From positions 62,001 to 126,000 of the forward strand of contig NZ_KZ268705.1 in assembly GCF_002233755.1 (NCBI RefSeq): a stretch of 64,000 bases of DNA. Direction: 5' to 3'. Shown one piece after another: positions 34,282-40,691 of this stretch; the first letter of the stretch is position 1; each line of letters begins with the position of its first letter. Origin of the DNA: Acinetobacter piscicola (GTDB lineage Bacteria > Pseudomonadota > Gammaproteobacteria > Pseudomonadales > Moraxellaceae). The position numbers and the translations under genes were made by a program. The notes below the pieces were generated by a model. That model searched no databases and was not told the DNA's origin. It saw only the letters and a program-made list of their open reading frames with translations.

Positions 34282-35328
34282 TTAGGCAATCATCCTTAGA
34301 GCCTGTTCCAATCCACGTTGTTTTAAGCCTGCCCCTGCGCCAAACCAAGCAGAATCCAGACGATGATCCTGACTCATGGCTCGACGTTCATGGTCTGCAA
34401 ATTCCGTGATTGAGCACAGTAAGCCATAGGCTGTGTCTTTGGCTGAACTGAGTTCAGCCCCACGTCCATGCCCATTAAACATGGTCATGACTTTAGACAT
34501 CGCTCGTCCATTGGGTTCGGTTTTTGTTTGGTCAGTTTTCGTGGACTCAGCTTGATTCGCGACATTGCGGTAAAACTGAATAATGCTGTCATCCTGTTCG
34601 GCAATGCTCAGACTGGTGTTATTAAATACAGCATCAAAGTAGGCTGCGGCTTCTTGCTGTGTGACTTTACGTTGACTGAGTTGTTTCATTTCATACATGT
34701 GCTCTTCCCATGCACGGACGGAAATACCGAGTTGCTGTTTAATCTTCTCGGCATCGAACTTGGTACTGTGTGGGACTTTGACCACGCCTGCACTTGAGTT
34801 TTGTCCTTTTAAAGCAATGGCTAAGGTGTTATTACACACCACGCGAATACTGGTGAATTGTGCAGTGGTTGCTAATGTGCCATCACAAGCGGTGGCTAAG
34901 AGAATATAGCCATTGCTGACATCTTTACCCTTTAAGGCAGATGTTTGCCCTGTTCGTGCCAAAGCCCAGAACTTCTTCCCACCTTTCAGTACCCCTGCGG
35001 TTTCCAACTCAAAGCCTGATTGTTCGGTCAGGTCTTTGTAGAAATTTAGGATTTCCATGGGCTGCACTTCCTGATAACGCTGACTGACCACAGAGAGTGG
35101 TGCATGGGTATCGGAACGATAAAGCACCCGTTGTTCTTCATAGGGCATGATGATGCTTTGCCCTCGTTCATTTTGTGCCATATAGCTAACATTGGAAGAT
35201 TCAATCCGCCAGTCCATGCCTGCCTGCTGTGCCCAGACTTCAATGGGTTGGTTTTGCGTGAGTTGATTCCCTAAGCCATGCCAAGGGGTTTCGCCAACAT
35301 AAGCCATTTGTTCAAGTTGATGTGCCAT
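34282..35328 (-). CDS. DUF932 (phage/plasmid-like) protein
   Basis: This is a 348-aa protein of the DUF932/TIGR03299 family found on phages, plasmids and islands; the molecular function is not established. Typical elements are AYVGETPWHGLGNQL at the start, VVSQRYQEVQPMEILNFY, FWALARTGQ, and TSIRVVCNNTLAIAL. I chose ATG 35328 because AAGGAA lies eight bases upstream; the frame is open a few codons earlier but has no site. A perfect 17-bp hairpin with a T run lies 24-70 bases upstream and could regulate it. Frequent neighbours are YqaJ nuclease genes, as here. Confidence 0.85.
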   Translation of the reverse strand: MAHQLEQMAYVGETPWHGLGNQLTQNQPIEVWAQQAGMDWRIESSNVSYMAQNERGQSIIMPYEEQRVLYRSDTHAPLSVVSQRYQEVQPMEILNFYKDLTEQSGFELETAGVLKGGKKFWALARTGQTSALKGKDVSNGYILLATACDGTLATTAQFTSIRVVCNNTLAIALKGQNSSAGVVKVPHSTKFDAEKIKQQLGISVRAWEEHMYEMKQLSQRKVTQQEAAAYFDAVFNNTSLSIAEQDDSIIQFYRNVANQAESTKTDQTKTEPNGRAMSKVMTMFNGHGRGAELSSAKDTAYGLLCSITEFADHERRAMSQDHRLDSAWFGAGAGLKQRGLEQALRMIA

Positions 35329-35351
35329 GTATTGTTTCCTTATAAACAAAA

Positions 35352-35397
35352 AGGCTGCTGGACTTCATCCCTTGATTGGAATGAAGTCCAGCAGCCT
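35352..35397 (-). terminator. Strong hairpin in the DUF932 leader
   Basis: AGGCTGCTGGACTTCAT (35352-35368) and its exact complement (35381-35397) flank a 12-base loop. On the minus strand a TTTTTG run follows, directly before the DUF932 ribosome binding site. It is either the end of an upstream transcript or an attenuator. Confidence 0.8.
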
Positions 35398-35512
35398 GAT
35401 TCAGATTGGTCTTGTGAATATACTTATTGAGCCCTGCGTGTAATTGGACTCAATAAACGCATTCTGTGTATTGATTCATCTTTATGTTATATAAGTGAAA
35501 TTTCTTTCAATC

Positions 35513-35546
35513 TGCTCAACTGCTCAACTGCTCAACTGCTCAACTG
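35513..35546. repeat. Tandem repeat, four copies of TGCTCAAC
   Basis: Four perfect 8-bp units (35513-35544) plus TG. It lies between the DUF932 leader hairpin and the lipoprotein genes and could vary in copy number. Confidence 0.9.
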
Positions 35547-35588
35547 TATAGTGCATGGTGCGTATGTAGAATAAATATCGCATTCAAC

Positions 35589-36212
35589 TTATTGTGGGGA
35601 CATTACAATTTCACGTCCATCCTTGAGTACTGCAACCACCTCTCTGACATTACGTGGATCACAATTCAAGAAGAAGCGCATGGATTTTCCGTACAGAATT
35701 GGATTGGCACCATCACGGTAATCTGCTTTACAGTTACCGCGATTCACCACCACTCGATCAAGAGTAATACTATCTGACAATGAGATTAAATGCAGATAGG
35801 CTGTTTCAACCTCATGCTTTCCACCGAAGACCTGATTCTTGATTTCAATACGATATTGCATTGAAGCATCGCCTTGGTCGGATGGTGCTTGCTGTGCGTC
35901 CTTCTCCGCTTCTTGTCTATTCAGTGTTTCCCATTCATCCCAGCCTTTGGCAATGAATTCTCGAATTTCCGCAACAGATGTCACTTCCAAATTACTCAGA
36001 TAATAGCCTGCGGTAGCAGCCGTTTCTTCACTGGGTGATTTTTCTAAAGACTCCAAATCCTGTAGTTCTTTTTCAGTCAGCTTGTCTGTTTGAGCCTTTG
36101 TTTTGACTGCTTCGATTTTGGCTACGGTATTCTGTGCTTGTGCTGCTTCTGGTTGCTTTTCACAACCGACTGTCAACATGGCTATGGTTGCCAACATCAT
36201 GATCTTTTTCAT
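35589..36212 (-). CDS. Putative lipoprotein (207 aa), unknown function
   Basis: This is a lipoprotein: MKKIMMLATIAMLTVGC gives a short charged N-region, hydrophobic stretch and lipobox (Cys17). The mature part is highly acidic/helical at first (TDKLTEKELQDLESLEKSP) and then a compact C-terminal domain with two Cys (RGNCKADYR, FFLNCDPRN) that could pair. No family is recognised. It is last of three consecutive lipoprotein genes on the minus strand (36850 to 35589), spaced by 4 and 37 bases, so they are probably one operon. Confidence 0.75.
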   Translation of the reverse strand: MKKIMMLATIAMLTVGCEKQPEAAQAQNTVAKIEAVKTKAQTDKLTEKELQDLESLEKSPSEETAATAGYYLSNLEVTSVAEIREFIAKGWDEWETLNRQEAEKDAQQAPSDQGDASMQYRIEIKNQVFGGKHEVETAYLHLISLSDSITLDRVVVNRGNCKADYRDGANPILYGKSMRFFLNCDPRNVREVVAVLKDGREIVMSPQ

Positions 36213-36249
36213 CTTTCCCCCCTCTCCCCTCTATGCTTAGGTATTCACA

Positions 36250-36561
36250 TCAAGGCGCTGGTCTATCCATGCATTGTTGGTAATATTTATCTTTGAAGAC
36301 TTGTTTGGTTTTTTCAAAAGTCGCTGTACCGCCTCGACCATATTCAAAGGCATCATGAATCATCGGTCTAAGTTGTTCTCTCAGCTCATCGTTATCGCCT
36401 GCAAGCATATAAGTTGCTTCGGCAAAGCCGCCATAGGTCAAGCGAGCCTGCATCACAGTTTCAGCCACATTGGCTTCTTCCTGACAGGCTTTCTCTTGTT
36501 TGGAGGCACAGCCTGTAAGCAAAGTAACGGCAATGATGAGAATTAATTTTTTATTTAGCAT
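36250..36561 (-). CDS. Small putative lipoprotein (103 aa)
   Basis: The signal MLNKKLILIIAVTLLTGC ends in a lipobox (Cys18). The mature part has two more Cys (KACQEE, QQCMDR) and is mostly helical with RLTYGGFAEATYMLAGDN. No family is recognised. It begins 4 bases after the stop of the upstream lipoprotein gene and has TAGGA before its ATG, so it is the second gene of a three-lipoprotein operon. Confidence 0.75.
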   Translation of the reverse strand: MLNKKLILIIAVTLLTGCASKQEKACQEEANVAETVMQARLTYGGFAEATYMLAGDNDELREQLRPMIHDAFEYGRGGTATFEKTKQVFKDKYYQQCMDRPAP

Positions 36562-36565
36562 GTTC

Positions 36566-36850
36566 CTATCCTCTGCATTTGCCTACGGTATAACCTCTGG
36601 CAAAGTCCAAACGACGTCTGTCTTCATCATTGGTGATCGGTACAGTAAAGAATGGCTTGCCGTATTGTTCACGAATGCTGTCATAGCGACAGCTACAGGT
36701 GTCCTCACTTTCCACTGCGGTTTTAATGGCAGCGTTTGGATACATGCATTGTTCGATATAGGCTTTACGCTCTTTACTATCCGTAGATGAACAGGCAGAT
36801 AAAATAGGTAAAAGGAATACAGCAAGCATGCTGAATGTTTGAATTTTCAT
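36566..36850 (-). CDS. Small putative lipoprotein (94 aa)
   Basis: The signal MKIQTFSMLAVFLLPILSAC ends in a lipobox (Cys20). The mature part contains four Cys (IEQCMYP, DTCSCRYD, VGKCRG) and could form disulfides in the periplasm. AGAGGGG precedes the ATG. No family is recognised. It is the first gene of the three-lipoprotein set and lies just downstream (minus strand) of the structured non-coding segment. Confidence 0.75.
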   Translation of the reverse strand: MKIQTFSMLAVFLLPILSACSSTDSKERKAYIEQCMYPNAAIKTAVESEDTCSCRYDSIREQYGKPFFTVPITNDEDRRRLDFARGYTVGKCRG

Positions 36851-37106
36851 AAAGCGCCCCTCTGGTATTGTTCTGTATTGAAATCAAAATTTAAGACACG
36901 ACAACGCATACTCCCGAGTCAGGAAGTTGTGCGAATATGAATAAAATGAGACGAATAAATCCCATCAACTGCTTGGTGAAAAGTCAGTTGTTTGAAATTG
37001 AATTCAGTACAGTAAGGGAATGTTTTGAATGACCATGATGGACTCCTTGGAATTAAGAAGTTCTACCGAATCACTGTCAATTGATTATGGTGGCAGAACG
37101 AGAAGG
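36851..37106. other. Leader/promoter region of the lipoprotein genes
   Basis: About 250 bases upstream of the first lipoprotein gene. No reading frame was supported. Confidence 0.35.
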
Positions 37107-37244
37107 GGTTGACAGACTGGGATCCAAGGAACCAGCACGCGTAAAGCGTCCCCCTCCCGTCCTACCGCAAAGAAGGGGGACACGAGGGTTCTAACGACTT
37201 ATAGAAATATATAAGCCGCCATGGATCTTCGGTCTGTCAAAACC
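37107..37244. other. Dense nested-hairpin segment: candidate origin or structured RNA
   Basis: Within an AT-rich background this stretch has locally high G+C and nested complementarity. The outer pair is TTGACAGAC (37109-37117) with GTCTGTCAA (37232-37240). Inside are GAACC (37129-37133) with GGTTC (37187-37191), ACGC with GCGT (37137-37149), GTCCCCCT (37148-37155) with AGGGGGAC (37174-37181), and an AT palindrome CTTATA/TATAAG (37198-37215). No coding frame covers it. It could be a replication origin for an HUH protein or an RNA leader. Confidence 0.55.
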
Positions 37245-37666
37245 GACTGACAATGTAGGTCAGCATGCTAAGAATAATGGTGAGGGCAAATTAAGTCAAT
37301 TCAGATGGTTAGGAATAGAGCTTGTTTTATATTTCTATATATTTATTGATCACTTACAAGGTAGCATGACTCAATTCCTAAATTTTGTTCTGCTTACAAA
37401 AATGGTGGAACATTAATTAAATATCAGACGTGAAACGTGAATAATCATGAAAAAGTCGTTCTAGTTCACTAAACTCTAGAGAAAATTAATATAAAATATT
37501 GATATTTATTATAAAATTTATAATGTTTAGCAAAAGTTGCAATTATGTTAATTTTAGCGAAACTTAAAATTATAATTTTTACAAGATAAGCATTAATCTA
37601 AATTTAAATAAAAGATGGTTAGATAAGAGTTATAATTAATCAAATAGTTATGAGTGAAGGAACATT
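37245..37666. other. Non-coding region with a second long hairpin
   Basis: TTAGGAAT-A-GAG (37309-37320) can pair with CTC-A-ATTCCTAA (37370-37381), with CTTGT/ACAAG inside. The right arm carries the ATGACTCAATTCC motif also found at 39354-39381. The rest is AT-rich and holds the promoter of the next gene. Confidence 0.45.
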
Positions 37667-39178
37667 GTGGATAACGGTAAAAAACTAAGATTAGATCTTT
37701 TGGGTAAAGATGCTCACTCAAAAATTATTACTCCATTTGAACTGCACCTTTGGAATTGTGAAATTCTTCAAATAGAACCTGTCGGTGAATATTTGGTTCT
37801 TCAAATGACCAAAGGAGATATTCAATTTAAATTAGGCTTTTTATATACTTGTGCTACTGATAATTTAATCTATAAAAAGTTGGATAAAGAAGTTGATCTT
37901 ATCGTTTTAAATGGTAGTTTCTACCACCTAGAATCTTATGCTTTTGGGATCTCGAAAGAAGTTATTGAAGTAAAAAATATTCAAACACACATAGTCGCAT
38001 GGAATACAAAAGCATCTGATGGTAAAAAATCATTAGGTGGACAACAAAAGCCTATCATTACTACTAAAGAGTTTAATAATACTATTCAATCAGAGGAACC
38101 AATAAACCAAATTTGGAGCCGCATACGCCAATTTAAAACTAAAGGACTAGCTGAGAAACTGATTATTCAACGCTATGAAAAAGAAAATCTTCCTTTGGAA
38201 ATGGAATGTATTAAAGCTAAAGCAATAGGCCTTGCCTTTTGTGTTAAGAATGGTTGTGATTATTTTGAGAATGCAAAAAATCAGAAATCAAATCAAAGGA
38301 TTATCAGCCTTTATTATGGCGCCATAGCCTTTGCATCAGCAGAAATGTTAGCATCTCCTAATGGCTCAAAATCGCTACAAGAAGTAGAAAATATGACTAA
38401 ATTTGGTCATGGATTACATACACAGGATAGTATAGAAGATAATGCTTTTGAAGGATTCATTGTAGGAATTTTATATAGTGGGTTTTTTAAAAACTGGTTA
38501 GCTATTTTGGGGCATGATATCTCTAAATTTCCGCAAGCAAAGCCCAAGAAACCATCAGACATAGACTTATCTAGTCCATATCTAATAACTCTCATAGAGT
38601 TGTTTTCACATATCCCTGAATTAGAAGACTTATTAGGAATGGTTTCTAGCACTCCCACAAATTGGCTTAATTTTAACTATGATATTGCTATAAATAATAG
38701 CTTTGGTAAAACCAAAGATTCAACATATATACATATACGAGATAGGTCAGGTAGTAAAACTATTGAGGATTTAGAAAGATTAGATTTACCCTTAGAACAA
38801 ATAGAATATATTGAATCAGACAGTCCCGGTCTACATTTCAAAGCACTTATAAGACATTCAGAAAATCAAAATTGGCATAGCGTAATTAAGCAACATAGAA
38901 GTCCTTTTACTGCGACTAGTTATATACTTCCAATTTTTGGATCTGTTAATGAATATCGATGTATAACCGTAGTAATTTTATATGCTTTATCAATCTTAGT
39001 AAGATACCGACCTAGTATTTGGTTAGAAGTAGTATCTGGAAAGCATGAAAATTATTTAACATTAACAGAAGAATTTCTATCTATTTATGAAAGGCTTGCT
39101 CCTCAGCAATTCTTAGAAGCTCTTCTCGATCAATCTTTGAATGTAGTACAACCTGGATCTTTATTTTCCTCTTTATAA
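37667..39178 (+). CDS. Uncharacterised 503-aa protein (weakly YaaC-like)
   Basis: I do not recognise a firm family. The N-terminal third is beta-rich (IQFKLGFLY, LIVLNGSFYHLESYAFGI); the middle has a helical block ISLYYGAIAFASAEMLASPN followed by KFGHGLHTQD that recalls YaaC-type proteins. The C-terminal part has a hydrophobic segment (ITVVILYALSILVRYRPSIW) that could be a buried helix. The start is GTG 37667 with GAAGGAA six bases upstream. It is alone on the plus strand between the structured region and YfjJ-like genes, with its own terminator. Such lone large proteins in islands are often defence genes, but this is only inference. Confidence 0.65.
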   Translation: MDNGKKLRLDLLGKDAHSKIITPFELHLWNCEILQIEPVGEYLVLQMTKGDIQFKLGFLYTCATDNLIYKKLDKEVDLIVLNGSFYHLESYAFGISKEVIEVKNIQTHIVAWNTKASDGKKSLGGQQKPIITTKEFNNTIQSEEPINQIWSRIRQFKTKGLAEKLIIQRYEKENLPLEMECIKAKAIGLAFCVKNGCDYFENAKNQKSNQRIISLYYGAIAFASAEMLASPNGSKSLQEVENMTKFGHGLHTQDSIEDNAFEGFIVGILYSGFFKNWLAILGHDISKFPQAKPKKPSDIDLSSPYLITLIELFSHIPELEDLLGMVSSTPTNWLNFNYDIAINNSFGKTKDSTYIHIRDRSGSKTIEDLERLDLPLEQIEYIESDSPGLHFKALIRHSENQNWHSVIKQHRSPFTATSYILPIFGSVNEYRCITVVILYALSILVRYRPSIWLEVVSGKHENYLTLTEEFLSIYERLAPQQFLEALLDQSLNVVQPGSLFSSL

Positions 39179-39215
39179 ACATTGATTCTATTAGAAAATA
39201 TACTCAATTCATCAT

Positions 39216-39247
39216 TAAGGTCTTCGCTTTATTTATCGAAGACCTTA
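39216..39247 (+). terminator. Terminator after the 503-aa gene
   Basis: TAAGGTCTTCG (39216-39226) and CGAAGACCTTA (39237-39247) are perfect complements around a T/A-rich loop. Confidence 0.75.
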
Positions 39248-39353
39248 GCTGTTTATTGAACAGATGCATTCTAAGATGTCTTTTTATTTAACATAAAACT
39301 TTTATACGAAATGTAAATATATGCTTAAGTATAATACCCAAATTTTACCTATA

Positions 39354-39381
39354 GGAATTAAGCCGAGTATGACTCAATTCC
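39354..39381. repeat. Hairpin sharing a motif with the one at 24183
   Basis: GGAATT-A-AG (39354-39362) pairs with CT-C-AATTCC (39373-39381) across one mismatch; loop CCGAGTATGA. The sequence AGCCGA..ATGACTCAA is shared with 24188-24204. Confidence 0.55.
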
Positions 39382-39461
39382 TTAAAAGTCCCAAATAGCT
39401 TTTTTAGCTAATAATATATAACCCTATCCTAGTGTATTGAGAGATATAACCTTTTGCTCAA

Positions 39462-40427
39462 TCAACACGAAGAACAGCCAAAAGCCCTCATACCTTTCAC
39501 ACGGACTCTAAGTCGTTGCTCAATCTTTTCAACAGTCATACGAGCTAAATAGCCATACACAGACTTAAGTCTCTCTAATCCTCTTGAGTCTTCACGCTTA
39601 ATCATACCCAAACCATTAAGATATTTATAACCTTCCTGTTGCTGACTGTTTTCTGTATTCGCCACCATAATTTCACTGTCTTCCAAATCTTCATCTGCAT
39701 TTTTACGTGTATGGCAATTCCAATAATAGCCAAGCCCTTCCGTGATTTCATCCATCCATACCCTACCCACCCATCTAGCGAGCTTACAGTCATACGTAGA
39801 TGCAGAACCATCGTAGATCAAAAACAAATGAACATGATAACTCCCTAGAGGAGCCTGCTCTAAACACCAAGCATTCAGTTTCAGGTTTTTAAAACACGTA
39901 TGCTTATTTGCCATACGGTTACGAAGCATTTGAACATGTAGATTAAACATTTCAATATCAACCATATGCTGTTTATCCACGTGATACTTCAAATCCACCC
40001 TGACAATGAGATTACGGCTATAACAGTGGAACAATCTCTCTACCGCTGTTCGAAGTCTTCCTAATCTCTCCTTAACACCAAACTTATACTGACGAAGGTC
40101 ACTCAGAACTTTTTTCTTATTAACTTGGAATGACCAACTGTAATGCTCTAATAACCAATCACTTATTTCTAGAAGAGATGCATAGGTGTATTGACCATCT
40201 TGCATTTGCTTAAAGTCATAAAACTCATAGCTAGCTAAGAATTCAAATAAACCAACGTAGTCTGCATACACATGATTACAGGAATAGATCTGTTCAAAGG
40301 CATCTAGCAACCTAACAAGTTCAGCTAAGTCTTTTCTCTTCAAACCATTGTTGATAATTCTCTTGGTAAAAGATTCAATTTCAATCAGCAGTCTTGGTTC
40401 ATGGGGAGTGTGTTGGTGAATGTTCAT
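39462..40427 (-). CDS. YfjJ/inovirus Gp2-family protein with HUH motif
   Basis: This is a 321-aa protein of the YagK/YfjJ C-terminal family (once called Inovirus Gp2). The core contains LIVRVDLKYHVDK (about 140-152) and SYHVHLFLIYDGS, in which H198-V-H200 is the HUH pattern of rolling-circle initiators and relaxases. Tyr residues at YYWNC and YKYLNG follow and could provide the nucleophile. CP4-57 carries YfjJ together with AlpA, as here. Replication initiation of the excised island is therefore plausible, not proven. The C-terminal residues are Arg-rich. The gene faces away from the structured segment at 37107-37244. Confidence 0.82.
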   Translation of the reverse strand: MNIHQHTPHEPRLLIEIESFTKRIINNGLKRKDLAELVRLLDAFEQIYSCNHVYADYVGLFEFLASYEFYDFKQMQDGQYTYASLLEISDWLLEHYSWSFQVNKKKVLSDLRQYKFGVKERLGRLRTAVERLFHCYSRNLIVRVDLKYHVDKQHMVDIEMFNLHVQMLRNRMANKHTCFKNLKLNAWCLEQAPLGSYHVHLFLIYDGSASTYDCKLARWVGRVWMDEITEGLGYYWNCHTRKNADEDLEDSEIMVANTENSQQQEGYKYLNGLGMIKREDSRGLERLKSVYGYLARMTVEKIEQRLRVRVKGMRAFGCSSC

Positions 40428-40546
40428 GATGAGTAATTCCGTAATATGCTCATCAGATCAGGTGTTTGAGTATTTTTTAATTCTTAATCTTTAGTTATAT
40501 AATTCATACATATAATATCTACTACAGCTTTTCAGAGAAAAAAATG

Positions 40547-40596
40547 CCCTAAGATTCATTGAAGTATAGAAACATTTCAATGAATTTATCCTAGGG
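40547..40596. repeat. Imperfect long inverted repeat upstream of the Gp2-like gene
   Basis: CCCTAAGATTCATTGAA (40547-40563) pairs with an imperfect TTCAATGAATTTATCC..GGG (40576-40596). It lies in the 264-base gap between the Gp2-like gene and the 766-aa gene; an operator, terminator or origin are all possible. Confidence 0.5.
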
Positions 40597-40691
40597 AATG
40601 TTAGAAAATTGATCATTTTCAGCAAAGCTAAAGTTATTCAACGCTTATGGTCAAATCTCAAGGAGAAATCACGCTGAACATACGCAATCAA

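Noticed and set aside
37107..37244. Retron-type msr/msd RNA
   Set aside because: No reverse transcriptase gene was found in the island, so a retron is not supported; kept only as a structured element.
39602..39848. Short frames inside the Gp2-like gene
   Set aside because: They overlap the well-supported HUH gene in other frames and carry no recognisable features.
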